From contig JAVBNU010000026.1 of the NCBI GenBank assembly GCA_031551265.1, positions 1 through 64,000 on the forward strand: DNA of 64,000 bases. The letters are read 5' to 3'. Every line of letters begins with the position of its first letter. Positions within the stretch are counted from its first letter, which is position 1. Below, in pieces: positions 17,166 to 26,130 of this stretch. Made by a program: the position numbers and the translations under genes. This stretch comes from JAVBNU01 sp031551265. Lineage in GTDB: Bacteria > Cyanobacteriota > Vampirovibrionia > Gastranaerophilales > Gastranaerophilaceae. The notes under the pieces were generated by a model. That model made no database searches, was not told where the DNA came from, and worked only from the letters and a program-made list of their open reading frames with translations.

Positions 17166-20100
17166 TTAAACCTTAATTAACTCGCGCAGGCTATTAAGCA
17201 ACCCTGCGCTGCCTTTGCGGTATTTATCAATACTGTCGTATTTTAACTCAGGGTTTTTGATATAGTAATTAAGCGCTCTTAAATATGCTCTTGCGGTATC
17301 AAGTGATGTGAAGCAAGGCGTACAATACATTTCAGAAATTGTGCGAAGTAAAAATCCTCTGTTTTCTGAACCCACACGTGCTGCATTCGCATCCGTTGAA
17401 GGCGTGTTTATGATAAAACTTAAATCTCTGCTTTTCATATTGCGCTGAATTCGCTCTAAGTCAAAATATTCAATTTCTTTTGAAACAATTCCGTTTTCTT
17501 CCAAGAAATTGTGCGTACCCGTTGTAGCAACTATTCTATACCCAAGCTCATTAATAGTTTTCGCAATATCTAAACACAACGGCTTATGGTGATTTGTCAG
17601 AGAAAGCAAGACATCCTTGCCTTTGCGGTCGTTAATGTTCACAGGGAACTTATATCCGGCCGCCATAAATCCTTTTATAAGCGCTTTCTCAAAAACATTA
17701 TCTACACCCAAAACCTCGCCCGTTGATTTCATTTCAGGCGCAAGCGCAGGGTCAATTCTATTAAGCTTTTGGAACGAGAACACCGGCACTTTCACGCATA
17801 TCAAAGAACGTGTAGGTGCCAAATCAGGCTTGTAGCCTTGTTCTTTAATGCTCTGACCTAAAATCACATTAATCGCAATTTTAGTCATCGGAATGCCCGT
17901 AACTTTACTCATAATCGGCACTGTACGTGACGCACGAGGATTAACCTCAATAACGTATGCAATATCATCTTTCAGGACAAACTGAATGTTCATCAAGCCT
18001 TTGATTTGCAACTTACGTGCAATTTTTTGTGTATATTCAATTAATTTTGCGCTGATATGTTTCGGCACAGTTTGCGGTGGATAAATTGCCATACTGTCAC
18101 CTGAGTGAACACCGGCTTTTTCAATATGCTCTGTGATGCCGGGTATCAGGACATTTTCTCCGTCAGATATTGCATCAAGCTCAACCTCATCACCTGCAAC
18201 ATACTGGTCAATTAAGACAGGATGTTCATCAGAAAATTTCAACGCTTCTTTGAAGTATGTCAAAAGCTCTTCCTGATTGTACACAACCTGCATGCCGCGC
18301 CCACCGATTACATAGGAGGGACGGACTAATAACGGATAACCGAGTTCTTCGGAAACGCCTATTGCTTCTTTGACAGAGCGCACTGCATAGCCTTTTGGCT
18401 GCGGAATTTCCAGCTCTTGTAATAATTTTTCAAATAATTTTCTGTCCTCAGCCATATTAATCGACTCAAGCGAAGTTCCTAAAATTTTCACTTTTCGCTG
18501 TTGGAGTTTTGGCGCAAGGTTAATTGCAGTCTGGCCTCCAAATTGAACCATTACTCCCGCAGGTTTTTCAGCCCTGACAATGTTCATTATGTTTTCGATA
18601 TTCATCGGCTCGAAGAAAAGCTTATCAGCAACGTCAAAATCTGTACTTAACGTCTCGGGATTAGAGTTTACAATCAAAGACTCATAACCTTTTTCACGTA
18701 CAGCCCAGGCTGCATGCACAGAACAATAATCAAATTCAATACCCTGACCTATACGAATAGGACCTGAACCCAAAATCAAAATACTATCTTTGTCTTTATT
18801 TACAATATTTTCATTTTCTTCATTAAACGTTGAATAGAAATAAGGCGTTTGTGCCTCAAACTCAGCCGCACAAGTATCAACCATTTTAAACGCTGCCGAA
18901 ATGTTGTTCACAACACGGAAAGTCTCAATTTCCTCATGCGACTTTTTCATTAAATCAGCAATCTCGCTGTCTAAAAATCCTTTTTCTTTGGCTTCCATAT
19001 ACATTTCTTTTGTTAATTTACCGGCTGCCAATCTCTTTCTAAAATCGACAAGATTCCTGATTTTATTGATAAACCAAGGGTCAATCTTAGTAATTTTGTT
19101 TAATTCCGTAACTGAAAAACCACGATTTAGCGCTTCTGCAACACGGAAAATTCTTCTGTCATCCTGAATTGAAAGCTGTGTTCTCAAAACTGAATCAGGC
19201 AATTCAACATATTTTTGCCAGATTAAATCAGTATTTTTATCCTCAATTGAAGTAACAGCTTTTTTAAATGAACTCTCAAAAGTTCTGCCGATTGCCATAA
19301 CTTCGCCTGTGGCTTTCATTTTCGTACCTAAAAGTCTGTCACCTTTGGCGAATTTGTCAAACGGCCATTTAGGAATTTTTGTAACCACATAATCAATAGT
19401 TGGCTCAAACGCAGCGACTGTCTTTTTAGTGATTGAGTTTACAATCTCTTCCAAACGATAGCCAACCGCGATTTTAGTCGTAACTTTTGCAATCGGATAA
19501 CCCGTCGCCTTAGAAGCCAGCGCAGATGAGCGGCTTACGCGGGGGTTAACCTCAATAACATAATACTGATTGCTGTGCGTATCCAGCGCATATTGGACAT
19601 TACAGCCGCCAGCTATTTTCAATGCACGAATGATTTTCAACGCTGACGTTCTCAACATTTGATACTCTTTATTTGTCAGTGTTTGAGAAGGCGCAACAAC
19701 AAAACTGTCACCTGTATGAATACCAATCGGGTCAATATTTTCCATATTACAAATAACGATACATGTGTCGTTAGCATCACGCATAACTTCATATTCGATT
19801 TCTTTATAGCCCGCAATACTTTTCTCAACCAAAACCTGTGTTATAGGTGACTGCTCCAAGCCGGAATGTACAATTTCTTCATATTCTTTTCTGTTTTTGG
19901 CAATACCACCGCCAGCGCCACCCAGTGTAAACGCAGGACGAATGATAATAGGATAGCCCACTTTTTCAGCAAAAATTAAAGCATCATCTAAGCTTGATGC
20001 AATCATACTATCAGGTATCGGCTCACCGATTTCGTTCATCAAATTTTTGAATAATTCTCTGTCTTCAGCGAGATTAATCGAATTAATATCAGTTCCCAGC

Positions 20101-20444
20101 AGTCTGACATTATATTTTTTCAAAACACCTGCTTTATCAAGCTCACACGCCATATTCAAACCAGTCTGGCCGCCTAAAGATGCTATCAAGCCATCCGGTC
20201 TCTCTTTATTAATAATATATGTCAGAGCCTCGACGGTTATCGGTTGAATGTAAACTTTGTCAGCAATATCCTCATCAGTCATAATTGTTGCGGGATTAGA
20301 ATTGACCAGAACAACCTGTATCCCTTCCTCTTTCAACGCGCGGCATGCCTGCACGCCCGCATAATCAAATTCCGCTGCTTGTCCTATTACTATCGGTCCT
20401 GAACCTATTACCAGTACCTTTTTTATACTCTTGTCTCTGCTCAT
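17166..20444 (-). CDS. carB: Carbamoyl-phosphate synthase large subunit
   Basis: A 1092-residue enzyme that makes carbamoyl phosphate from bicarbonate, ATP and the ammonia delivered by CarA, feeding pyrimidines and arginine. It has two homologous ATP-grasp halves, beginning VLVIGSGPIVIGQAAEFDYAG and ILILGSGPIRIGQGIEFDYC. Paired RPSYVIGGRGM and RPAFTLGGAGGGIA glycine loops, and NPRVSRSSALASKATGYPIA and NPRASRTVPIMSKVTGIPM motifs, are intact. The C-terminal MGS-like regulatory domain covers about residues 955-1092. It is the last gene of the pyrimidine cluster, separated from carA by a small ORF and about 300 bp of REP repeats, so it may have its own promoter. Confidence 0.98.
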   Translation of the reverse strand: MSRDKSIKKVLVIGSGPIVIGQAAEFDYAGVQACRALKEEGIQVVLVNSNPATIMTDEDIADKVYIQPITVEALTYIINKERPDGLIASLGGQTGLNMACELDKAGVLKKYNVRLLGTDINSINLAEDRELFKNLMNEIGEPIPDSMIASSLDDALIFAEKVGYPIIIRPAFTLGGAGGGIAKNRKEYEEIVHSGLEQSPITQVLVEKSIAGYKEIEYEVMRDANDTCIVICNMENIDPIGIHTGDSFVVAPSQTLTNKEYQMLRTSALKIIRALKIAGGCNVQYALDTHSNQYYVIEVNPRVSRSSALASKATGYPIAKVTTKIAVGYRLEEIVNSITKKTVAAFEPTIDYVVTKIPKWPFDKFAKGDRLLGTKMKATGEVMAIGRTFESSFKKAVTSIEDKNTDLIWQKYVELPDSVLRTQLSIQDDRRIFRVAEALNRGFSVTELNKITKIDPWFINKIRNLVDFRKRLAAGKLTKEMYMEAKEKGFLDSEIADLMKKSHEEIETFRVVNNISAAFKMVDTCAAEFEAQTPYFYSTFNEENENIVNKDKDSILILGSGPIRIGQGIEFDYCSVHAAWAVREKGYESLIVNSNPETLSTDFDVADKLFFEPMNIENIMNIVRAEKPAGVMVQFGGQTAINLAPKLQQRKVKILGTSLESINMAEDRKLFEKLLQELEIPQPKGYAVRSVKEAIGVSEELGYPLLVRPSYVIGGRGMQVVYNQEELLTYFKEALKFSDEHPVLIDQYVAGDEVELDAISDGENVLIPGITEHIEKAGVHSGDSMAIYPPQTVPKHISAKLIEYTQKIARKLQIKGLMNIQFVLKDDIAYVIEVNPRASRTVPIMSKVTGIPMTKIAINVILGQSIKEQGYKPDLAPTRSLICVKVPVFSFQKLNRIDPALAPEMKSTGEVLGVDNVFEKALIKGFMAAGYKFPVNINDRKGKDVLLSLTNHHKPLCLDIAKTINELGYRIVATTGTHNFLEENGIVSKEIEYFDLERIQRNMKSRDLSFIINTPSTDANAARVGSENRGFLLRTISEMYCTPCFTSLDTARAYLRALNYYIKNPELKYDSIDKYRKGSAGLLNSLRELIKV

Positions 20445-20468
20445 GTATTAATTCCTTATTGTTTCATT

Positions 20469-20738
20469 CGGTGCGTGGGACGCACCCTACTTTTTTTATT
20501 TTGTTGGGATGGAAACCCCCAACTTACTTTTTTATGCTCCCTCTCCCCGTTGCGACTCTGCCGAGTAAAACGATTGAGTATCGTTTTAGGAGAGGTGGGC
20601 TGGGGTGAGGGGTACGTTTACCTTCTCCTGTGTTTTTGTTGGGGTGAAACCCCAACCTACTGCTTTATTTTTCTTTTGTGGGGTGGGCTCGCCAGCCCAC
20701 CATTATTAATTCGTTGCGGTGCGTGAGACGCACCCTAC
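20469..20738. repeat. Cluster of GTAG-headed REP-like palindromes between carB and the 87-aa ORF
   Basis: The 298-bp gap is packed with palindromes. GGTGCGT-ggga-CGCACCCTAC lies at 20469-20490 and GGTGCGT-gaga-CGCACCCTAC at 20718-20738. GTTGGG-type hairpins lie at 20503-20523 and 20638-20660 (with CCTAC), GGTGGGCT-cgcc-AGCCCACC at 20682-20701, and a longer CTCCCTCTCCCC...GGGGTGAGGGGTAC unit at 20535-20615. Read on the minus strand most open with GTAG before the hairpin, the head seen in REP sequences that TnpA-REP (RAYT) proteins mobilise. Confidence 0.75.
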
Positions 20739-20742
20739 AGTT

Positions 20743-21006
20743 TTACATGCCAATTCTTCCATGAAGAAGCTCGGATTTAGTTATGAATATATCGTCGTCA
20801 TCATCCACAGGTACATACCCGTCATCTAGGCTTAACGTGTCACTTTCAAGCAGATTGTATCTTCTTTCTAATTCTTCAAGCTTTTTATTTGTTAACTGTT
20901 GACCTTCAAACATTGCTGTTTCTGACGCCCCAGGCTGTTTTCCGATTTCCTTGTTATTGCCAAAACTAGCATTTACTCTGTGATTCATAACTGGATTAAT
21001 TCTCAT
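20743..21006 (-). CDS. Hypothetical 87-aa protein between carA and carB
   Basis: A small, acidic, probably cytosolic protein. It starts MRINPVMNHRVNASFGNNKEIG, with an N-terminal Ser-Phe-Gly motif like those of other lineage-specific proteins in this window. It continues with a short coiled-coil-like segment (LTNKKLEELERRYNLL) and a run of Asp (VDDDDDIFITK). There is no recognisable domain. It begins 16 bp after carA and is probably co-transcribed with it, but its role in pyrimidine synthesis is unknown. Clean start and stop positions and the lineage motif argue that it is real. Confidence 0.6.
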   Translation of the reverse strand: MRINPVMNHRVNASFGNNKEIGKQPGASETAMFEGQQLTNKKLEELERRYNLLESDTLSLDDGYVPVDDDDDIFITKSELLHGRIGM

Positions 21007-21022
21007 TTTTCTGTGTCCTTCC

Positions 21023-22141
21023 TTAGACTTTTAGTGTACTCTTCGCAGCACTTGGAACTTTTCTGAAAGTTTCAATCTTTGAAATCCAGTATTCAAAAAG
21101 TGAACCGGCATCAGACGGCCCGGGAGCCACTTCAGGGTGGAATTGTACCGCAAAAATTCTCAATTTTTCTGCATCAAATCCTTCCAGCGTTCCATCGTTT
21201 AAGTTTTGATATGTTGCTCTGCTATGCTCTGTCAATGATTGTGCATCAACTGCATAACCGTGATTTTGTGATGTTAGCATGACTTTTTTGTTTTGGATAT
21301 TGACAACAGGGTGATTGCCACCACGATGTCCGTATTTTAATTTATAAGTTTTAGCGCCTAACGCTAACGCTAAAAGCTGATACCCTAAACAAATACCAAA
21401 CATTGGTATGCTGCCGATTAGTTCCTTGATAACTTTGATTTGGCTTACACAATCAGCCGGATCTCCGGGGCCGTTTGATAAGAACAATGCATCAAATTTA
21501 CCTTTTAAAATAGTATCTGCAGTTACATCTGCAGGGAAAACTGTTATTTCACAATCAAATTTTTGCAAATTATTTAAAATTCCGGCTTTCATACCGTAGT
21601 CAATAATTGCAATTTTAGTAGGATTTATCACACTTTTATCACAGTAGAATGTTTCTGCTTTTTTACGAGTAGTCATTAAAATCAAGTCTTTGCTGACTTT
21701 ATAACGGCTTAGTTCATCAATCAGCCTTTCAGAAACGTTTTCTGTTGTAATTACACAGTTCATCGTACCGTTTTCTCTCAAAATTCTTGTTAAAGCTCTT
21801 GTGTCGATACCTGAAATTCCTACTATACCGTGTTGTTTTAAATAATCTTTTAATGTTTGTGAAGCTAAATAATGTGAATCATTTTCGCAATAGCTTTTTA
21901 CAATCAAGCCTCTGGCATAAACATTTCCACTCTCAAAATCGTGTGGATTAATGCCTGTGTTACCGATTTCCGGATAAGTCATTACAATTACTTGTGATGC
22001 ATATGACGGATCCGTCAAAATTTCCTGATAGCCAACCATTGAGGTGTTGAAGACCAATTCGCCGAACATTGTGCTTTCTGCACCTATTGAATTCCCTTCA
22101 AAGACCATTCCGTTATCGAGAACTAATCTGGCTTTTTTCAC
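21023..22141 (-). CDS. carA: Carbamoyl-phosphate synthase small subunit
   Basis: The glutaminase subunit, 372 residues from the GTG start at 22141. I chose this over an ATG five codons upstream because a perfect AGGAGG lies just before the GTG and would otherwise be inside the gene. The N-terminal CPSase domain (KARLVLDNGMVFEGNS) is followed by a class I glutamine amidotransferase domain. That domain has the nucleophile in MFGICLGYQ near residue 262 and the catalytic His and Glu in FHPE (AVQFHPEVAPGP). It releases ammonia from glutamine to CarB. It lies after pyrF (105-bp gap) and before a small ORF. Confidence 0.97.
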   Translation of the reverse strand: MKKARLVLDNGMVFEGNSIGAESTMFGELVFNTSMVGYQEILTDPSYASQVIVMTYPEIGNTGINPHDFESGNVYARGLIVKSYCENDSHYLASQTLKDYLKQHGIVGISGIDTRALTRILRENGTMNCVITTENVSERLIDELSRYKVSKDLILMTTRKKAETFYCDKSVINPTKIAIIDYGMKAGILNNLQKFDCEITVFPADVTADTILKGKFDALFLSNGPGDPADCVSQIKVIKELIGSIPMFGICLGYQLLALALGAKTYKLKYGHRGGNHPVVNIQNKKVMLTSQNHGYAVDAQSLTEHSRATYQNLNDGTLEGFDAEKLRIFAVQFHPEVAPGPSDAGSLFEYWISKIETFRKVPSAAKSTLKV

Positions 22142-22246
22142 GTTACACCTCCTCAATTTTTAAAGGCTCGGTCTTCGCCTTAAAATTGTAGTCGCCTACA
22201 GAGCCAAGCTCACAAGACTCACTTTGTTCGTCTGTTCGTTTTGTCA

Positions 22247-23008
22247 TTATTTACCTTCTTTCGTAATTATAGTTTCAATTTCATCATAAATTTTTTGCAT
22301 AGCAGCAACTCTGTCAGACGCATTCGTAACAGCACGACCAATTACCAAGTAATCTGCGCCTTCTTCAATCGCTTTTGTTGGTGTTGCTAAACGCTTTTGG
22401 TCATCTTTAGATGACCATTCAGGTCTGATACCCGGGCAAAGTACTTTAAACTCTTTACCGCAAAGTTCTTTGATTTTTCGTGCTTCCCAGACGCTTGCGA
22501 CTACGCCTGTAGCGCCACCGCGCTTAGCAAGCTGCGCAAGCGTCAATGCATAATCACTCGCATTTTTATCAATCTGTAAATCGTTATTTAAAGTTTCATT
22601 ACTGATACTTGTCAAAATTGTAACCGCAAGGATAGTCGGCTCTTTCATGCCTAATTCTTTTGCTGTTGCTTTTGCTGCGTCTGTAGACTGCTTAATCATT
22701 TCATAGCCGCCTAATGCGTGAATATTATAGAATGTAGCGCCGCTTCTGATTATGTTTTCCGACGCTTTCGCTACTGTATTCGGAATATCCATTAATTTAA
22801 CATCAAAGAAATATTCCGCTTTTTGCTCATTCATAAATTTAATGATTTCAGCGCCACAGCCTGTATAAAGCTGTAAGCCGACTTTGAATACTCCTACATA
22901 GTCTTTCAATTCAACTATCAGTTGTTCCGCTTCTTCAACGTTATCAACATCAAGCGCTAAGACTATTTTCTCTTTTATATTTTGATTTATTTTTTCTATA
23001 GTTTGCAT
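22247..23008 (-). CDS. pyrF: Orotidine 5'-phosphate decarboxylase
   Basis: A 253-residue TIM-barrel enzyme that converts OMP to UMP, the last step of de novo pyrimidine synthesis. The active-site motif FFDVKLMDIPNTV holds the catalytic Lys and paired Asp. IVLALDVDNVEEA supplies the first Asp, and GVVASVWEARKIKELCG and LCPGIRPEW follow as in the subtype that includes the Bacillus enzyme. IEEGADYLVIGRAVTNASD is the phosphate-binding end. Length is typical of the short, single-domain enzymes. It sits between a repeat-filled gap after pyrC and the carA gene. Confidence 0.95.
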   Translation of the reverse strand: MQTIEKINQNIKEKIVLALDVDNVEEAEQLIVELKDYVGVFKVGLQLYTGCGAEIIKFMNEQKAEYFFDVKLMDIPNTVAKASENIIRSGATFYNIHALGGYEMIKQSTDAAKATAKELGMKEPTILAVTILTSISNETLNNDLQIDKNASDYALTLAQLAKRGGATGVVASVWEARKIKELCGKEFKVLCPGIRPEWSSKDDQKRLATPTKAIEEGADYLVIGRAVTNASDRVAAMQKIYDEIETIITKEGK

Positions 23009-23024
23009 TTCTTACCTTTTCTAT

Positions 23025-23248
23025 CGTCATCCTGAACTTGTTTCAGGATCTGTCTGTTTTGGAGTTACACCGATTACTTTACTTTCTGGTTTCGGTGAGC
23101 TGGCGAGTCCACCCTACAGTTTTGTTTCTGCCCCTCTCCCCGGCGCGGGAGAGGGGTTGGGGTGAGGGGTACATTTCCTTCTCCTACGTTTTGCTGGGGT
23201 AGAAACCCCAACCTACTATTTTTATCTGGTGCGTGAGACGCACCCTAC
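23025..23248. repeat. Second REP-like cluster between pyrC and pyrF
   Basis: The 245-bp gap holds a CGTCATCCTGAA-cttg-TTTCAGGATC hairpin (23025-23050), a GTAG-headed GGTGAGCTGGCGAGTCCACCCTAC (23094-23117), and a CTCTCCCC...GGGGTGAGGGGTAC unit (23131-23172). It also holds GCTGGGGTAGAAACCCCAACCTAC (23193-23216) and GGTGCGTGAGACGCACCCTAC (23228-23248). It is the same repertoire as at 20469-20738. Confidence 0.75.
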
Positions 23249-23253
23249 ATTTC

Positions 23254-24546
23254 TTACACCGTCACCGACGTTTCATTTTTGGTTATTTTGCCGTTGATTA
23301 TTGTATATTCAACTTTTCCTAGTAAACTTTTTCCTTCAAAAGGCGATATTTTGCATTTTGTTTTGAACTCAGAAGCTTTGACTTCCCATTTCCTACTTGG
23401 ATTAAAAACACATAAATTCGAAATATTGCCTTTTTTTATCGAACCTTGATTATTTAATTTCAAAATTTTAGCCGGATTGCTTGATAATAAAGAGATTGCG
23501 GTGCTTAACGTAATGTAACCTTTGTTTACAAGATTAGTTATTGTGAGCCCCAAAGCTGTTTCAAATCCGACGATTCCCATTGGCGATTGTTGGATTGGCG
23601 AAGTTTTCTCTTTAATTGTATGCGGTGCATGGTCTGTAGCAATTACGTCAATTGTACCGTCAAAAATACCCTCAACTATTGCCTGCACATCTTCACGGCT
23701 GCGCAGCGGCGGGTTCATTTTGAAACGCGCGTCACAGTCAACTATATCTTCGTCACACAGACTGAAATAATGCGGCGCTGTTTCGCATGTCACTTTCAAA
23801 CCTTCTTTTTTCGCTTGTCTTATCAATTCTACTGAGCGTTTTGTCGAAATATGCGCAAAATGCACTTTTACATCCTTAACCGAACGCACAACTTCCAGTT
23901 CACGAGTAACCGCAAGACTTTCTGCCAAATTAGGAATACCCTGCAAGCCCAATTTAGTTGATGTGAATCCTTCGTTTATAACACCGCCTTCGGCAAGCGA
24001 GCTATCCTCAGAGTGCAAAATAATCAACGCATCAATTGATGCAGCATATTCAAACGCCATTTTGAGAAGCTTCATATGTTCAACAGGGCGACCATCATCC
24101 GAAAATGCAATTGCGCCATTGTGTTTCAACTCTTCAAAATTGGTAAGCATTTGCCCTTCCATGCCTTGTGTCATTGCACAAACTTGATGATAGCCTATTC
24201 CAGAAACTTCTTTTGCTTGCGCTTTAACGTACTTAAGCACCATAAGATTATCAACAACCGGTTTTGTGTTTGCCATAGGACATACAGCCGTGTAGCCTCC
24301 TGCAATTGCAGATGTTATACCAGTTTCAATAGTTTCTTTTGACTCAAAACCCGGCTCACGCAAATGACAATGCATTTCTACAAATCCCGGGGCAACAACT
24401 AAACCACTGACATCAAGAATTTCCTCACCTTTTTGCGGTGCAATTGTCGAGGCAATTTCAGTAATTACGCCATCTTCAATTCTAATGTCTTTCTTTTCGT
24501 TAATGCTATCCGTAGGACTTATTACTATTCCGTTTTTTAGGAGCAT
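23254..24546 (-). CDS. pyrC: Dihydroorotase
   Basis: A 430-residue zinc amidohydrolase of the long (class I) dihydroorotase type, which closes carbamoyl aspartate to dihydroorotate. VVAPGFVEMHCHLREPGFE carries the His-x-His metal ligands and substrate Arg. HSEDSSL and VHFAHISTKRSVELI hold further metal ligands, and VIATDHAPHTIKEK holds the catalytic Asp. The start lies inside the end of pyrB with a strong AAGGAGG site, and the two overlap by 10 bp, a sign of coupled translation. Other amidohydrolases such as allantoinase share the fold, but the neighbours settle the call. Confidence 0.95.
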   Translation of the reverse strand: MLLKNGIVISPTDSINEKKDIRIEDGVITEIASTIAPQKGEEILDVSGLVVAPGFVEMHCHLREPGFESKETIETGITSAIAGGYTAVCPMANTKPVVDNLMVLKYVKAQAKEVSGIGYHQVCAMTQGMEGQMLTNFEELKHNGAIAFSDDGRPVEHMKLLKMAFEYAASIDALIILHSEDSSLAEGGVINEGFTSTKLGLQGIPNLAESLAVTRELEVVRSVKDVKVHFAHISTKRSVELIRQAKKEGLKVTCETAPHYFSLCDEDIVDCDARFKMNPPLRSREDVQAIVEGIFDGTIDVIATDHAPHTIKEKTSPIQQSPMGIVGFETALGLTITNLVNKGYITLSTAISLLSSNPAKILKLNNQGSIKKGNISNLCVFNPSRKWEVKASEFKTKCKISPFEGKSLLGKVEYTIINGKITKNETSVTV

Positions 24547-25487
24547 AGAGCCTCCTTGTTGCTTAATAACATATACAAAACCGCCATTCTAATATAAATG
24601 CCGTTTTTGACTTGTTCTAAAATTGTTTCGCCATATTCACCATTAACCAGCTCATCTGTCATTTCAACACCACAATTCACCGGCCCCGGGTGCATCACGA
24701 TTACATCTTTTTTACAATATTTTTTGACCTTATCGGAAGAAAGTCTGTATGCATTGATATATTCACTTATCGGCGGGTATAGATTTGTGTCGTGACGCTC
24801 AGCTTGAACTCTCAAGCACATAACAATATCAGCATCTTTAATCGCAGGGATTAGATCCTGATGATAAGTAATTTGATATTTTTCAACATCAACTGGTTTG
24901 AAATACGATGGTGCACAGACATGAACATCAGCGCCAAATTTTGTGAGCAGCTCTATATTTGAGCGTGCAACTCTGCTGTGTGAAATATCGCCGATTATCG
25001 TAATTTTCTTATCTTTAACAGTTTTGTGATGTTTTAACATTGTATAAAAATCAAGCAACGCTTGTGTCGGATGAGCGTGATTACCATCACCGGCGTTCAA
25101 AAACGCTATGGGATAATCAATTTGCGTTATCATATTATCCAAAATACCTGATAAATTGTGTCTCAAAACAACCGCATCAACGCCAAGACAATATAAGTTA
25201 TCTATTGTCGCTTTCAGACTTTCACCTTTTGTAAGAGAGGACGTAGCTGTATCAAAACGCAATATCTGCATTTCAAGTTTTTTTGCTGCCATTTCAAAAC
25301 TCAATTTGGTGCGTGTTGAGTTTTCAGCAAAAATTAACGCTACGGTCTTTTCCTTCATTGAAGGCTTAAACTGCCCTTTTTCTATCAAGTTCGCTAAATC
25401 AATAATATTCATAATAAAATTGTCATCCAGTCGTTCAATGTCGACTAAGTGACTATTAAATTCTGTTTTATTCAACGATTTAAGCAC
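24537..25487 (-). CDS. pyrB: Aspartate carbamoyltransferase catalytic subunit
   Basis: A 316-residue enzyme that joins carbamoyl phosphate and aspartate. ENSTRTKLSFEMAAKKL is the carbamoyl-phosphate-binding loop, and RHNLSG and GDGNHAHPTQALLD follow as in all ATCases. The late motif reads MHPGPVNCGVEM. The residue after the Asn is usually Arg and is Cys here, an odd change worth noting. The start is a GTG, with GAGGT eight bases upstream, and overlaps pyrE by 8 bp. There is no PyrI regulatory subunit in the window, so allosteric control of the E. coli type is not expected from these genes. Confidence 0.95.
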   Translation of the reverse strand: MLKSLNKTEFNSHLVDIERLDDNFIMNIIDLANLIEKGQFKPSMKEKTVALIFAENSTRTKLSFEMAAKKLEMQILRFDTATSSLTKGESLKATIDNLYCLGVDAVVLRHNLSGILDNMITQIDYPIAFLNAGDGNHAHPTQALLDFYTMLKHHKTVKDKKITIIGDISHSRVARSNIELLTKFGADVHVCAPSYFKPVDVEKYQITYHQDLIPAIKDADIVMCLRVQAERHDTNLYPPISEYINAYRLSSDKVKKYCKKDVIVMHPGPVNCGVEMTDELVNGEYGETILEQVKNGIYIRMAVLYMLLSNKEALCS

Positions 25488-26061
25488 CTACTTTTACCTC
25501 TTTTTCGCGGCTTCCCGGTTTCACGAGCGGTATGCCTTTTGCGCATAACGGACAATTGTCAGGTTCGTACACAACCGGTGTAACCTGTAGTAACGATTTT
25601 ATATTATAAGATGTTTTGCCTGCCGTGCGGTCAACCAAACAGCCAACTGCAACAACCTCCGGTTCAAATTCTTTAATAGCTTCTTCTGTTTCTTTGATTG
25701 TACGTGCTGTTGTAATCACATCTTCAATGATGACAACACGTTCACCTTTTGACAGCGTATAGCCGCGTCTAAGTTCCATTACGCCGTCTTTGCGTTCGAC
25801 GAATAAATTACGCTTTCCGGCTTGTTTAGCAACTTCGTAGCCGATTATAACCGCACCCACAGCAGGAGCGATAATTGTATCAAACTCTAAGTCTTTTAAC
25901 GCGTATGCAATCATTCTGCCTAGCTCTTCAGTGATTTTCGGATATTGATATAATTTCGCACACTGAAAATAAATATCTGAATGTAAACCTGATGTCAGGC
26001 AAAAATGTCCGTGCAAAACGCCCTCAGCTTGTTCTAATAATTTTAATGTATCACTGTTCAT
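25480..26061 (-). CDS. pyrE: Orotate phosphoribosyltransferase
   Basis: A 193-residue type I phosphoribosyltransferase that couples orotate to PRPP to make OMP. The PRPP signature VVIIEDVITTARTIKET is complete, FVERKD is the flexible-loop region, and GHFCLTSGLHSDIYFQCAKL at the start binds orotate. The C-terminus has three Cys, with DNCPLCAKGIPLVKPG resembling the zinc-ribbon-like tail seen in the archaeal and cyanobacterial long form. It overlaps pyrB by 8 bp, and a palindromic repeat (26085-26126) separates it from pyrD. Confidence 0.95.
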   Translation of the reverse strand: MNSDTLKLLEQAEGVLHGHFCLTSGLHSDIYFQCAKLYQYPKITEELGRMIAYALKDLEFDTIIAPAVGAVIIGYEVAKQAGKRNLFVERKDGVMELRRGYTLSKGERVVIIEDVITTARTIKETEEAIKEFEPEVVAVGCLVDRTAGKTSYNIKSLLQVTPVVYEPDNCPLCAKGIPLVKPGSREKEVKVGA

Positions 26062-26084
26062 TGTTCTTCCTTTTTTTAATTGTA

Positions 26085-26126
26085 CTCCCTCTCCCCTTTG
26101 CGGGAGAGGGTTGGGGTGAGGGGTAC
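26085..26126. repeat. CTCCCTCTCCCC...GGGGTGAGGGGTAC REP-like unit
   Basis: One copy of the longer palindromic unit, with stem CCCTCTCCC-ctttgc-GGGAGAGGG followed by TTGGGGTGAGGGGTAC. It sits in the short gap between pyrE and pyrD. Relatives are at 20535-20615, 23131-23172 and, split and inverted, 30369-30439. Confidence 0.75.
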
Positions 26127-26130
26127 GTTC

